From: Ferrimonas lipolytica
GTDB taxonomy: Bacteria > Pseudomonadota > Gammaproteobacteria > Enterobacterales > Shewanellaceae
Length of the DNA stretch: 64,000 nucleotides
NCBI RefSeq assembly: GCF_012295575.1
Contig: NZ_CP051180.1
Coordinates: forward strand, 2,046,001 to 2,110,000
Direction: 5' to 3'
The position numbers and the translations under genes are program-made. Shown here one piece after another: positions 37,364-47,362 of the stretch (positions are counted from its first letter, which is position 1; each line of letters begins with the position of its first letter). The notes below the pieces were generated by a model that saw only the letters and a program-made list of their open reading frames with translations, was not told the DNA's origin and searched no databases.

Positions 37364-37782
37364 TTGAACGCAACTCCCGCTTGCAAAATGATATTGGCGT
37401 AAGGGGTACACTCACCGGTACGCACCACTGCTCGGCTGTTTTGACTCTGCAGCTTAAATTGCTCATGACTCACATAGCTAACGGCAATAGCTTGCCCCTG
37501 AGCATCACCGAGTGTAGCTAAGGTGTTTAGCAACAGTTGATGAAATTCGCCGCTATTGGTCTTAATCTCAGTGGCTAAAACTACCGCTTCAATTTGCAGC
37601 TCAGTGGCGACAATAGTTAGCGTATCGATAAAGCTTGGCACTCCGTGAGTTAATGCCAAGTCAATGCGTTCACAACGTGCAGCAATCGGTAAACCCGCAT
37701 CACCGATGGTGATCTCGTCAGTATGACCAGATAGTGCGATAACACGTGCTAAGTCACTATTGAGCAGAGCCGCTTTTCTCAT
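37360..37782 (-). CDS. rbsD: D-ribose pyranase
   Basis: 140 residues (E. coli 139). [20 protein letters not shown] then [14 protein letters not shown] carries the conserved His and Asp. [11 protein letters not shown] and [13 protein letters not shown] match the family end. It interconverts pyranose and furanose forms so that RbsK gets its substrate. First gene of the operon; start chosen from homology. Confidence 0.96.
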   Translation of the reverse strand: MRKAALLNSDLARVIALSGHTDEITIGDAGLPIAARCERIDLALTHGVPSFIDTLTIVATELQIEAVVLATEIKTNSGEFHQLLLNTLATLGDAQGQAIAVSYVSHEQFKLQSQNSRAVVRTGECTPYANIILQAGVAFK

Positions 37783-37816
37783 CAATACACCTAAACTACA
37801 AAAGGAGTTGAAGTCA

Positions 37817-37842
37817 CGCAAACCTTTGCGCAAACGTTTGCG
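37817..37842. promoter_or_regulatory. Two overlapping RbsR-type operators
   Basis: CGCAAACCTTTGCG (37817-37830) and CGCAAACGTTTGCG (37829-37842) are consecutive 14-bp palindromes sharing CG at 37829-37830. The second is perfect. The CGCAAA/TTTGCG half-sites are the LacI-family RbsR/PurR type. They lie 35 bp upstream of the rbsD start. Confidence 0.8.
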
Positions 37843-38170
37843 TGAAGTTTATGAGCAGCGGTGTGAATGGCCAAGCCTTCTGTCGCGATCAAGGTCACAA
37901 TTTTCACTCAGGTAGACAAAAAACGTACTGAAAATTCAGTTATTGACATAATTTATCGTTAAATGTTGTGAATCTAACAATTAGCGAAATTACCTATCGA
38001 GCTTGGCGTCAATCACCTATGTTTGATATTTGAGGAATATGTTGTGATCGAGCAGCGCATAACGGCAACTGCCCAGCTGAAATTTGTCAGTAGAGCAAGC
38101 AAGCAAGCTGAAACGGTACCCGTTATAATTGCGCGGTTTTTTATAAGAATTAAGATGGAGCTTGGCACCA
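37843..38170. other. Divergent region between rbsD and galU
   Basis: 328 bp. Beyond the rbs operators nothing is certain. A TTGACA at 37943-37948 is a possible -35 for galU but lacks a good -10 at 17 bp. Confidence 0.4.
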
Positions 38171-39061
38171 ATGAGCCTAACCAAAGTAGTGATCCCAGTA
38201 GCTGGTCTTGGCACCCGCATGTTACCTGCCACTAAGGCGATCCCTAAAGAGATGTTACCGGTAGTCGATAAGCCGCTAATCCAATACATCGTCGAAGAGT
38301 GTGCAGCTGCAGGTTTCACCGAGATTGTTTTGGTCACTCACTCATCCAAAAACGCCATCGAAAACCATTTCGACACTTCGTTTGAATTGGAAGCCACCCT
38401 CGAGAAACGTATTAAGCGCCAATTGCTTGAAGAGGTTCAAGCGATTACCCCTAAAGGCGTTACCGTTATGCACGTTCGTCAAGGCGTAGCAAAAGGGCTT
38501 GGCCATGCGGTGCTTTGTGCTAAGCCGATGATCGGAAATCAACCATTTGCGGTTGTACTGCCTGATGTACTTATCGATAACGCCGTCTGCGATCTAAGCC
38601 GCGACAACTTGGCAAAAATGCGTCAACGCTTCATCGAAACCCACACCTCACAGGTAATGGTTGAGCCAGTACCAATGGAGATCGTACATAAATATGGTGT
38701 GGCCGACTGTGATGGCGAAGTACTACAGGCCGGTGAATCGAAGCCGATGAGCCGAGTAGTTGAAAAGCCAGCTCGTAAGCAAGCTCCTTCCAACCTTGCT
38801 GTGGTCGGCCGCTACATCCTTTCCGACGAAATCTGGGCATTATTGGAACGAACCCCTGCTGGCGCTGGAGATGAGATCCAACTTACCGACGCCATTGCTA
38901 TGTTGATGGAGCAAGAGGTTGTTGAAGCCTTCCACCTGTCCGGTAAGTCTCACGATTGTGGCGATAAGCTTGGCTACATGAAAGCTAACCTAGAGTATGC
39001 TCTGCGCCACCCTGAGCTGGCCGAAGGTTTACAAGCTCACATAGCTGAACTTACTAAATAA
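38171..39061 (+). CDS. galU: UTP-glucose-1-phosphate uridylyltransferase
   Basis: 296 residues. Contains [85 protein letters not shown] and [14 protein letters not shown]. These form the GalU nucleotide-sugar pyrophosphorylase fold with its UTP and Glc-1-P sites. It makes UDP-glucose for envelope sugars. ATG at 38171 is preferred over the in-frame TTG at 38162; GGAG at 38157-38160 suits either. Confidence 0.97.
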   Translation: MSLTKVVIPVAGLGTRMLPATKAIPKEMLPVVDKPLIQYIVEECAAAGFTEIVLVTHSSKNAIENHFDTSFELEATLEKRIKRQLLEEVQAITPKGVTVMHVRQGVAKGLGHAVLCAKPMIGNQPFAVVLPDVLIDNAVCDLSRDNLAKMRQRFIETHTSQVMVEPVPMEIVHKYGVADCDGEVLQAGESKPMSRVVEKPARKQAPSNLAVVGRYILSDEIWALLERTPAGAGDEIQLTDAIAMLMEQEVVEAFHLSGKSHDCGDKLGYMKANLEYALRHPELAEGLQAHIAELTK

Positions 39062-39086
39062 CAGCGGCAACCAATGTTACTTTTCT

Positions 39087-39115
39087 AAGCCAGAGCAACC
39101 GCTCTGGCTTTTTTC
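39087..39115 (+). terminator. Terminator of galU
   Basis: 10-bp stem AAGCCAGAGC / GCTCTGGCTT with an AACC loop and a T-run. A degenerate MITE starts 3 bp after it. Confidence 0.92.
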
Positions 39116-39117
39116 TA

Positions 39118-39379
39118 GGCGCTGTACCAAGCAATGACCGTTTCCTGCGCATTAAGATGCCGACTAGGCGGGTTACAGAAAACAATAAAGCACTATTGGC
39201 TCTGAGCTTCAGCCGCATTAACGCTGTCCAGCGGAGCGTTTTAGACTGCAACCGGTGGCTGAGCGGGACGAAGCTTTCCCCTGACAACCGTCACAGCGGT
39301 GCCATAACTCAGCTGAAGTACGATAGTCGTTAGCGCCCTAGGCTTAAGACAAACTTAAACAGCCAACCCCAACACAGCA
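39118..39379 (+). mobile_element. MITE copy E, old and diverged (262 bp)
   Basis: Follows the family from GGCGCTGTACCAAGCAATGA to CCAACCCCAACACAGCA with many substitutions. GCATTAACGCTGTCCAGCGG and GAGCGTTTTAGACTGCAACC are still readable. No target duplication is left. A young copy follows after 8 bp. Confidence 0.75.
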
Positions 39380-39387
39380 TTTTTATA

Positions 39388-39676
39388 GGCTGTGTACCAA
39401 CTAAGTGTTGTTCTTTCCAAGGCGGTAAAAGCACCGGCTAGGCGAGTCGCGATACAAAGGGTAAGCACTACCGCTATTGATCTTCTGCCGCATTGGAGCA
39501 GTTCAGCGAAGCGTTTTGGACTGCGACCTAAGGCAAGGGGATTCCAAAGGGGGCGGATCTCCCCCTAATGCATATAAGAATGTGCCGTCGCCGCCGCGAC
39601 ATCCTCCCCTAAAAGCACCGCAATCGGTGAAGCCGAAGGCTTAAGATAAGCTTCAACAGCTAACTACGACACAGCC
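39388..39676 (+). mobile_element. MITE copy F (289 bp)
   Basis: Complete copy, GGCTGTGTACCAACTAAGTG to CAGCTAACTACGACACAGCC, with a perfect 8-bp duplication TTTTTATA (39380-39387 and 39677-39684). Confidence 0.95.
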
Positions 39677-39900
39677 TTTTTATATGCATTACTGCAACCA
39701 TCAACATCACCAACACATTATCCCGCGAACATCACTCATAGTTACCGCATCTGCCCCTGCAGTAGTTACATTTAACACTTAATCATTAACAACCTTACCT
39801 TCAATAAACCGAAAGTCTTTACACTATAAGGTCAACGACTTAGACTTAATTGGTTGGTATTCAGCCGCATATGACACTCAAAGTATAAAGGGATTTTATA

Positions 39901-40443
39901 ATGAGCAAGTCACCGAATGCCGGCTACCGTTCAATGGGCTTTACGCTGGTCGAGCTGATGATAACCATTGTGATAGCAATGATTATCCTCTCTATCACCG
40001 TTCCGTCGTTTAATCAGCTCATTGAAAGTAGTCGCGTAAAAACGACCCAAGATCTTCTAACCAGTGCCATTCAGCGCGCTCAACAAGAAGCGATTCGCAG
40101 TGGCCGCTCCGCCTATTTATGCCCTTCAGTTGATGGTACCGGCTGCAGCTCCGCCTGGGCGGCAGATCGTGGTTGGTTAATCTTTTTAGATCAAGATCGC
40201 GACGACAACTTCACTAGCAGCAATGATTCAATTATCTCTGTCCAAACCACTATTGATGCCGCCGAGATTGAAGGTTCTTCGGTAAAACTGCACTTTTTCC
40301 CCAGTGGCCATGTTGCCGATGTCAGTGGCGCTGCACCGAGCTTTAGCATATGCAGCGGCTCAGACAACGTCGATGACCGCCGCTTCAGCATCAATCGCGT
40401 TGGGAGGGTAGATTATGTCGCAGCAGCTAGCCATTGCAGCTAA
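39901..40443 (+). CDS. fimT: Type IV pilus minor pilin FimT/FimU (GspH-like)
   Basis: 180 residues. Class III leader cut at YRSMG-FTLVELMITIVIAMII, with Glu at mature position 5. GspH-type C-domain: QRAQQEAIRSGRSAYLCPS..., a typical FimT/FimU segment, and paired Cys. It is part of the minor-pilin priming complex at the pilus tip. First gene of fimT-pilV-pilW-pilX-pilE-pilY1; it overlaps pilV by 29 bp. Confidence 0.9.
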   Translation: MSKSPNAGYRSMGFTLVELMITIVIAMIILSITVPSFNQLIESSRVKTTQDLLTSAIQRAQQEAIRSGRSAYLCPSVDGTGCSSAWAADRGWLIFLDQDRDDNFTSSNDSIISVQTTIDAAEIEGSSVKLHFFPSGHVADVSGAAPSFSICSGSDNVDDRRFSINRVGRVDYVAAASHCS

Positions 40444-40933
40444 ACAACAAGGGTTTACTCTGATCGAATTGCTGATTGCCGTATTGGTGGTGTCTATCGC
40501 CCTGCTCGGATTTGCGCGCCTGCAGGTGTCATCGCTGCAAAATGCTCGGGAGGCGCGGTTTAGCCAAACGGCTTACAGCGCGATGCTCGACCTAAGTGAA
40601 CGGATCCGTTCTGAACCTCGAGCGGCTATCGATGGTGAATTCAACTTCACCAATCTAACCACTGGCACAGCTCCCGTTGCTGTCGATTGTTTATCGACCA
40701 CCGTCAGCTGTTCACGCGCGCAATTTGCACTGTACGAGTTGCAAGAGTGGTTTAACTACAACAGCACCTCAGTGCCACAGCTGCGCTTTGCGGTTACACA
40801 AACACCATTGCAACCAAACATTTTCGATATTTCGATAACTTGGGATGCGGCACTAACGGGAGTCGGGGTCGATACGTGCAACAGTGATGGCCAAAGTCAT
40901 CAATGCGTAGGGATGCAATTATGGATTCGATAA
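40415..40933 (+). CDS. pilV: Type IV pilus minor pilin PilV
   Basis: 172 residues. Prepilin leader AAKQQG-FTLIELLIAVLVVSIALLGFARLQ, then the PilV LQNAREARFSQTAYSAMLDLSERIR segment. Two or more Cys pairs in the globular part. GGGAGG lies before the ATG within fimT. Confidence 0.92.
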   Translation: MSQQLAIAAKQQGFTLIELLIAVLVVSIALLGFARLQVSSLQNAREARFSQTAYSAMLDLSERIRSEPRAAIDGEFNFTNLTTGTAPVAVDCLSTTVSCSRAQFALYELQEWFNYNSTSVPQLRFAVTQTPLQPNIFDISITWDAALTGVGVDTCNSDGQSHQCVGMQLWIR

Positions 40934-41703
40934 CAAAGCTGCGCCAGCAAGGGTTCTCATTAATCGAATTAATGCTCACTCTAGCCTTAACCCTTCTCAT
41001 TATCGGGGTGATTTTTACTGCAGTATTAGCTGATGGCGCCACCTACGAGGCCACACACGCCAGTAATCAACTAGTCAATAAAAGTAGGATGAACCTTTAT
41101 ACCCTGCGCTTTTATCTGCAGCAGGCGGGCATCCGAAACTTTGACCAAATCATGAGTAATGAGCAACCCGGCCCAGCAACGGAAACCATCGGCAGCGTGA
41201 ACTGGAGTTGGAACGAAGGCCAAATAATTAATGCCATGAATGACCAAACCACCTTTAGTGGGGCGCTCGCCGGCAGTGATGTTATCTCAATCCGCTACTA
41301 CGGCAGTGACGCCATCGATGGCGAAGTCTACCAATGTGACGGCAGCACCTTAGCTGCTGGAACCCTGAATACATTGACCTTCTATGTTTCCAACACCAAC
41401 GAGCTTACCTGTCTAGATGCATCTGGCACCGTCACCTTTGACGATGATTTTGATCAGCTGCAAGTCGACTTCGCCACCAACCTCGCTGGCGACTACGAGT
41501 ACGTTAACGCCAACGATGTTAACGACTGGGCCGATGTTGGCCACCTCCGCATCGCAGTATTGGTAGCGAACCAAATGGAGCGTGCTCAGAACGCGACAGC
41601 TCAAACCTATAACTTGCTTGGCACCAACTACACCATCTCTGGCGATAGCAAAGTACGGCAGGTAGTGCGAGACAACATCAATCTACCGAATAACAGGGGT
41701 TAG
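40921..41703 (+). CDS. pilW: Type IV pilus minor pilin PilW
   Basis: 260 residues. Leader RQQG-FSLIELMLTLALTLLIIGVIFTAV with SRMNLYTLRFYLQQAGIRNF, the PilW signature region, followed by a long beta-rich domain. Start at 40921 (MDSITKLRQQGF), overlapping the pilV 3' end by 13 bp. Confidence 0.9.
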   Translation: MDSITKLRQQGFSLIELMLTLALTLLIIGVIFTAVLADGATYEATHASNQLVNKSRMNLYTLRFYLQQAGIRNFDQIMSNEQPGPATETIGSVNWSWNEGQIINAMNDQTTFSGALAGSDVISIRYYGSDAIDGEVYQCDGSTLAAGTLNTLTFYVSNTNELTCLDASGTVTFDDDFDQLQVDFATNLAGDYEYVNANDVNDWADVGHLRIAVLVANQMERAQNATAQTYNLLGTNYTISGDSKVRQVVRDNINLPNNRG

Positions 41704-41704
41704 C

Positions 41705-42217
41705 ATGGACACTCACAATAGTTGTCGCCGTCAACATGGTGTCGCGCTAATAAGTGCCTTAGTAGTGGTTCTTATCGTCGCTATCCTTGGGGTGTCGATT
41801 GGCAAGCAGGTCATCGATTCTCGACGTAACAGCACCGTCTACTATGACCATTCCAACAGCTTTGTACGGGCGGAATCTGCGCTGTTTGAAGCCCGAGCGA
41901 TTATCAACGATAACCACCCATCGGTATCGAACAAGCTCAATCCCGATGACGCTAGTACCATTGTCGAAGCGGAGTTCATTAATGCTGATTGGTGGAAAAC
42001 CGACAGCAATTGGAACGCCGCCGTGGCTTTAGTCGATAACAGTGGTAACGCATTAGATGGTAATCCGGAATACCTCCTCGAAGATGCAGGCCTTGAACCA
42101 AGTTTAGACTTGGGACGCACATTACCCCGACGACGCTTTATTAAGGTGTCCACCCGCGCTAACGGTGATGGCACAGCAGAATCTGTCGTTCAAGCCTATG
42201 TGGCAGTAATGGAATAA
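41705..42217 (+). CDS. pilX: Type IV pilus minor pilin PilX
   Basis: 170 residues. Leader RRQHG-VALISALVVVLIVAILGVSIG lacks the Phe and has Ser where position-5 Glu is usual, as typical for PilX/GspK-like tip pilins. DSRRNSTVYYDHSNSFVRAESALFEAR matches PilX. It starts 2 bp after the pilW stop. Confidence 0.88.
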   Translation: MDTHNSCRRQHGVALISALVVVLIVAILGVSIGKQVIDSRRNSTVYYDHSNSFVRAESALFEARAIINDNHPSVSNKLNPDDASTIVEAEFINADWWKTDSNWNAAVALVDNSGNALDGNPEYLLEDAGLEPSLDLGRTLPRRRFIKVSTRANGDGTAESVVQAYVAVME

Positions 42218-42220
42218 CCT

Positions 42221-42613
42221 ATGAATAGATCCCGTGGTTTTACCCTAATTGAGATGATGATAGCTGTAACCATCCTCGGCATTTTGGCGTCTATAGCCTA
42301 CCCCAGCTACACCGACTACGTACAAAGCTCTCGCCGTGCGCTTGCCAAAACCACCTTGGTTGAGGCGAGCCAACGTCTAGAACGTTACTACGCCCAAAAC
42401 TTAACCTTCACTGGGGCGGTAAGCGGTTCAACCTTAACGATCTTTACCACTAGCGGTGACTTTGATGAATACTACTCCCTAACCGCCTCAGCCGCAGCAA
42501 ACAGTTATAGTTTGACCGCTGCACCGGCGGGATCGCAAAGCACCGATGAGTGCGGTTCACTTTCGCTGAACAGCAGCAATCAAACCTCTGCCAGCGCAAG
42601 CCACTGTTGGTAA
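42221..42613 (+). CDS. pilE: Type IV pilus minor pilin PilE
   Basis: 130 residues. RSRG-FTLIEMMIAVTILGILASIAYPSYTDYVQSSRRALAKTTLVEASQRLERYYAQNLTF is the PilE pattern (Pseudomonas type), followed by a short domain with C-terminal Cys pair. It lies before pilY1 here, whereas in Pseudomonas pilE follows pilY1/Y2. Confidence 0.92.
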   Translation: MNRSRGFTLIEMMIAVTILGILASIAYPSYTDYVQSSRRALAKTTLVEASQRLERYYAQNLTFTGAVSGSTLTIFTTSGDFDEYYSLTASAAANSYSLTAAPAGSQSTDECGSLSLNSSNQTSASASHCW

Positions 42614-42638
42614 CCCTTTGGGAATTGGTAAGGACACC

Positions 42639-45600
42639 ATGAAAAATTACATCTCAAATCGAATTTGTGCATTTTTTGCCGCTTCACTGCTGGCACCTTT
42701 TGCCTGTGCCGAGAACGTAAGTTTGGCCAATGGGCCACTGAGTGTTGGCACCGATGTACCACCAATGGTGATGCTGGTGTTGAGTCGTGACCACACCCTC
42801 TACTATGAAGCCTATAATGATGCCTCAGACCTCAATGATGACGGCCAGCTAGACGTTGGTTATAAACCAGCTACTATCGACTATGCCGGTTATTTTGACT
42901 CCTACAAATGTTACTCCTACTCGTCAGATCTATTTACCCCTGCAGCGACCACAACCAACAAAGCATGCAGCGACAGCAACCACTGGAGTGGTGACTTTCT
43001 TAACTACTTAACGATGGCACGTATCGACGTGTTACGACAGGTGCTATACGGTGGAATGCGCAAAGTAGATACCGGTAGCGATACAGTGCTTGAGCGCACC
43101 TTTATTCCACAAGACGCACACAGCTGGGGTAAGCAATATAGCTCCGTCGCCGTTGACGGTTACGACATTAGTCAATACACCCCATTTAGTTTGCCAGCCA
43201 GCGGTGGCAAGCACTTTTTTGGTACTGCGAGCTTTAGTGACGGTGGCAAACCTGAAATTCGAATTCGCCTGAATCAACAAGCGAAAAGTGGCAAAACCTG
43301 TGATATCTGGGATTGGGCCAGTACCGAAAGACCTGTTCTGGCAGACGACCCCAACAGCAACTACAACTGCACCCCAGAGGGCAGCAGTGATAGCCACTAC
43401 ACCGTTAGAGTTAAAGTCTGCGTCGCTGGGTTACTTGAACAAAACTGCCAAGAATACCCCGACGGCAATTATAAACCGACCGGGCTGCTGCACGAATTTG
43501 GCGAAAGCGATGGCATGGAGTTCGGCTTGCTTAGTGGCAGTTTCGCCAACAACCTGTCAGGTGGAGTATTAAGGCACGTTGTCGATAACTTCGCTAATGA
43601 AGTCGATAGCGATAGTGGCGTCTTCGATACCAGTGCCAATGGCATTGTTAAAACCATCGATGCTCTCCGTATCCAAGGGTTTAGCTACTCCAGTGACTCC
43701 TACGACAGCAATTGCGGTTGGAAAACCCAAGGGCCAATTAGCAATGGTGAATGTAACTCTTGGGGCAACCCTATCGGCGAAATGTTATATGAAAGTACTC
43801 GCTACTTTCATGATCAAGGCACTGCTAGTGCGAGCTTTAGCACCGGCACCGAATACGGATTACCAGTAGACAGCTGGGATAAACCCTTCGATGTTCGAGA
43901 GTATTGTGCTCGACCAAATAATCTGGTTATTGGCGATATTTATCCCTCGTATGATGCTGATCAGCTTCCCGGCCCCATTGCCAGCGGTAATACCTACAGC
44001 GGCAGCACCTTAACTGGATTTGACGCTAAAGCCCTTGTTGCTGATGTCTCCAGCCAAGAGGGTATATCAGGCAACTACTTTATCGGTTATTCAGAATCCG
44101 ACGCTGGCCTCGGTGTTGGCGCACCGACGGCCAAAATCGTTACAAACCTAAACAACATCTATGGTTTGGCGCCACAAGAACCAACCAAACTAGGTTCATA
44201 CAGCGCCGCCGGTGTCGCGTACTACGGCAGAAAGACTGACCTATTCCCCGCAAAAGATGGTCACCAAAGTATTTTGACCTCAGTGGTCGCAATCTCATCG
44301 CCATTGCCTGAGATTGATATCGCTATCGATGACCAAACTATCCGTTTGGTGCCGTACGCGAAATCAGTTAACGGCTTTAGCATTGAACCGGGGGTCGATA
44401 AATTCCAACCAACCAACACCATTGTCGACTACTACGTTGAAAACATTACCAATACCAGTGGTGTATTCCGCATCAACTTCGAAGATGTTGAACAAGGTGC
44501 AGATCACGACATGGATATGATCGTCACCTACAGCTATGAGGTGTTTGACGATCTTTGCCCAATTGCTGGGCAAAGCTGCCTAGACTCTGAAAAAGCCAAA
44601 GGCGTTAAGGTAACACTAAGCTCAGATTACGCTGCCGGTAGTATTGAGCAACATGCGGGCTATGTAATTTCCGGCACCAGCCAAGATGGCATCTACCTAG
44701 ACGTGCGAGATCAAGGTGACGCTAACGCAACAGATTATTATTTAGATACGGTTTCTTCTGCCGATCTCCCCTACCCCAACAACCTGCGTACGATTGGTAA
44801 CAGCACAGAGAGAGCCACCGACCTAATTATTGGAGTTCGTAGCAGGCACTTCTTCCCTCAAGCAAGTAGCCGAGCCGCTGAATTTTTGCCTTCGCCACTT
44901 TACTACGCCGCCAAATACGGTGGTTTTGTCGAAAGTGACGAGGTCGGTAATGACAACCTCAAGCCCGATCTCGTTGAAGAGTGGGATGACGATGGCGACG
45001 GCATCCCAGATAGTTACTTCCCGGTAACCAACGCCGGCGAGCTGGCTGATAACCTCCGCAAAGCATTTGAGAATATCGCCAACCAAGACAGCGCAGGAAC
45101 ATCGCAATTCAGCAACCGTTTCCTCACTGCTGGCTCGGTGCGCTATCAAAGCAGTTACTCCACTGACAAGTGGTCTGGCGATGTTAAAGCCTATGAAGTC
45201 GATGCTACAGGGGAGTTCTCCACCACCGAAAAATGGAGCGTTGCCAAAGAGCTTGATGAGCGCGATATCGTGGTTGATTCCGTGCGCAGGATTTTTACTC
45301 GAAATGATGAAAGTGGCACCGTTTTCCGCTTTAAGGTTCCAACACCAGACGGAGTAACCATTGCGGGGAAAAATAACAGATGGAGTCAAGCTCAAATCCT
45401 GCACCTGCTCGATGGCTTTAGCGGCACAGACGCTGAAAAAACAGCGTATGCAGAAGCGGTTATCAACTACATCGGCGGTGATCGAAGTCATGAATCACCG
45501 AGCAGTGCATATGACCTAAGAGTCCGGGAGTCACGCTTAGGTGATGTGATTAACTCTAGCCCCTATGTTGTTGACACCGTTAACGGCCACTCGGTCAACA

Positions 45601-47006
45601 AACCGGTTATTGTCTTTGGCGCCAACGATGGCATGGTTCATGTTGTACGAACCAGTAACGGCAAAGAGCTAGGCGCTTACATGCCAAGCCAAGTCTACCA
45701 ACACCTTGGGAGTTTCGTAAAAAACTCCTATGCGCATAATTTTACCGTTGATGGCGCTATCAGCGGTTTTACCGATACAACCGCCAATACCACAACTGTC
45801 GTTGGCACTCTAGGCCATGGGATTAAAGGGTTATACGCCCTTCAATTTGATAATAGCGACGTTAAAGTGAATAAAGATGCCATCAAGTGGGAAATAACCG
45901 CTACCGGTGACTTTGCCGATCTAGGCTACACCGGAGCTCAACCGACCATCGCCACCCTAGAAAATGGCCAAACTGGGGTTATATTCCCCAATGGCTTTAA
46001 TGCCGGTGGTGACGGTGCTATCTACATTGCCAATGTCACTGATGGCAGCTTAATCGCTAAATTGTCGGTAGGAGCGCAAACCGATCCAACGGGTAATTCT
46101 CGCCCTAATGCACTTGCGGAACCAGCAGTGCTGGATACCAACGGTGATGGCGTTGCCGATCGTATCTACGCTGGAGATCTGTACGGTAATATGTGGTCTT
46201 TCGATATTACCGATAGTGACCCTGGTAACTGGAAAGTCGCAACCAACGACCTCAAGCCTCTGTTTACCGCTACCAGTCCAAGTACGTCAGATGGCACCAA
46301 CGTGATCTCACAATCGATCACCTCACGACCATCCTTTGCAGTGCATCAGCACGGCTTAAGCGATGGCATTATGGTGTCGTTCGGAACCGGCCTCTATGTT
46401 GGCTATGGTGATGCGTCTGCCACCAATCAACCAACCCAAACCTTCTACTCAATCTGGGACAAGTTGGACGGTTCTCGTATCGATGATTCACGCAGCGGTA
46501 CTGACAAAACTTACAATAAGTTGATGCAGCAAAAGATCACCAAAGAGGTCGATGAGCAGCGCTCGCTAACGCAAAGTGTAATTGATTGGACTACCGATTT
46601 TGGTTTCTACATCGATTTAATCAATACTGAAAATAACAACACCAATAACCGCGGTGAACGCCAAGTCACAACCAGCTTGTCGCTCATCGATACCGTTAGC
46701 TTCACCACCTTGGCACCAAACGATGATCCTTGTAGTGGTGGCGGAGACGGTTGGTATATGGAGCTCAACCTACACAATGGTCTGCTCAAGAACAGCTATC
46801 AGTTCAAGTACATTCCGCCGGCACCAACGGTGATTATGGAACCGCCTTATGATGCTGGAAGCCCACCGGATAATGTCGATCCAGACGACCCAACGCCGGT
46901 CTGCCAAGTCGACTGTGAGGCGAAGAAACGTATTTATGTCGGAGACAAGTATTTCGAAGATACCACCCCACCGGTGGGCATGTTGAACTGGCGACGTATG
47001 TATTAA
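42639..47006 (+). CDS. pilY1: Type IV pilus tip adhesin/assembly protein PilY1
   Basis: About 1455 residues with a Sec signal (RICAFFAASLLAPFACA). The Cys-rich N-terminal region (about 30-750) starts with PPMVMLVLSRDHTLYYEAYNDASDLNDDGQLDVGY. The C-terminal beta-propeller (about 900-1350) includes VFGANDGMVHVV, GTLGHGIKGLYALQ, ERTF, and the Ca-binding loop DTNGDGVADRIYAGDLYGNMWSFD. It caps the pilus with the minor pilins and controls extension by calcium; it may bind surfaces. Start at 42639 with AAGGA 6 nt upstream. Ends just before a terminator and a MITE. Confidence 0.94.
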   Translation: MKNYISNRICAFFAASLLAPFACAENVSLANGPLSVGTDVPPMVMLVLSRDHTLYYEAYNDASDLNDDGQLDVGYKPATIDYAGYFDSYKCYSYSSDLFTPAATTTNKACSDSNHWSGDFLNYLTMARIDVLRQVLYGGMRKVDTGSDTVLERTFIPQDAHSWGKQYSSVAVDGYDISQYTPFSLPASGGKHFFGTASFSDGGKPEIRIRLNQQAKSGKTCDIWDWASTERPVLADDPNSNYNCTPEGSSDSHYTVRVKVCVAGLLEQNCQEYPDGNYKPTGLLHEFGESDGMEFGLLSGSFANNLSGGVLRHVVDNFANEVDSDSGVFDTSANGIVKTIDALRIQGFSYSSDSYDSNCGWKTQGPISNGECNSWGNPIGEMLYESTRYFHDQGTASASFSTGTEYGLPVDSWDKPFDVREYCARPNNLVIGDIYPSYDADQLPGPIASGNTYSGSTLTGFDAKALVADVSSQEGISGNYFIGYSESDAGLGVGAPTAKIVTNLNNIYGLAPQEPTKLGSYSAAGVAYYGRKTDLFPAKDGHQSILTSVVAISSPLPEIDIAIDDQTIRLVPYAKSVNGFSIEPGVDKFQPTNTIVDYYVENITNTSGVFRINFEDVEQGADHDMDMIVTYSYEVFDDLCPIAGQSCLDSEKAKGVKVTLSSDYAAGSIEQHAGYVISGTSQDGIYLDVRDQGDANATDYYLDTVSSADLPYPNNLRTIGNSTERATDLIIGVRSRHFFPQASSRAAEFLPSPLYYAAKYGGFVESDEVGNDNLKPDLVEEWDDDGDGIPDSYFPVTNAGELADNLRKAFENIANQDSAGTSQFSNRFLTAGSVRYQSSYSTDKWSGDVKAYEVDATGEFSTTEKWSVAKELDERDIVVDSVRRIFTRNDESGTVFRFKVPTPDGVTIAGKNNRWSQAQILHLLDGFSGTDAEKTAYAEAVINYIGGDRSHESPSSAYDLRVRESRLGDVINSSPYVVDTVNGHSVNKPVIVFGANDGMVHVVRTSNGKELGAYMPSQVYQHLGSFVKNSYAHNFTVDGAISGFTDTTANTTTVVGTLGHGIKGLYALQFDNSDVKVNKDAIKWEITATGDFADLGYTGAQPTIATLENGQTGVIFPNGFNAGGDGAIYIANVTDGSLIAKLSVGAQTDPTGNSRPNALAEPAVLDTNGDGVADRIYAGDLYGNMWSFDITDSDPGNWKVATNDLKPLFTATSPSTSDGTNVISQSITSRPSFAVHQHGLSDGIMVSFGTGLYVGYGDASATNQPTQTFYSIWDKLDGSRIDDSRSGTDKTYNKLMQQKITKEVDEQRSLTQSVIDWTTDFGFYIDLINTENNNTNNRGERQVTTSLSLIDTVSFTTLAPNDDPCSGGGDGWYMELNLHNGLLKNSYQFKYIPPAPTVIMEPPYDAGSPPDNVDPDDPTPVCQVDCEAKKRIYVGDKYFEDTTPPVGMLNWRRMY

Positions 47007-47019
47007 TTTTCGTGTTACA

Positions 47020-47057
47020 AAAAAGGCCAACGACATAATAATGTCGTTGGCCTTTTT
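47020..47057 (+). terminator. Terminator of the minor-pilin operon
   Basis: A 17-bp perfect stem (AAAAAGGCCAACGACAT / reverse complement) with an AATA loop. Its T-run forms the left target duplication of the adjoining MITE. Symmetric, so it may also stop transcripts from the right. Confidence 0.93.
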
Positions 47058-47060
47058 ATT

Positions 47061-47340
47061 GGCTGTGTACCAACTAAGTGTTGTCCTTTCCAATGCTGTT
47101 AAAGCACCGGTTAGGCGAGTGTTGATACAAGGGGAAAGCACTACCGCCGTTGACCTTCTGCCGCATTGGAGCAGTCCAGCGAAGCGTTTTGGACTGCGAC
47201 CTAATTCCAAAGGGGGGCGAAGCTCCCCCTAATGCATACAAGAATGTGCCGTCGCCACCGTGACATAACCCCTAAAGAGTACTGCAATCGGTAAAGCCGA
47301 AGGCTTGATATAAACCTCAACACTTAACTATGACACAACC
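47061..47340 (+). mobile_element. MITE copy G (280 bp)
   Basis: GGCTGTGTACCAACTAAGTG to ACTTAACTATGACACAACC. Perfect 8-bp duplication TTTTTATT at 47053-47060 and 47341-47348, the left one inside the pilY1 terminator tail. Confidence 0.95.
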
Positions 47341-47362
47341 TTTTTATTATCTGTCATCGCGA

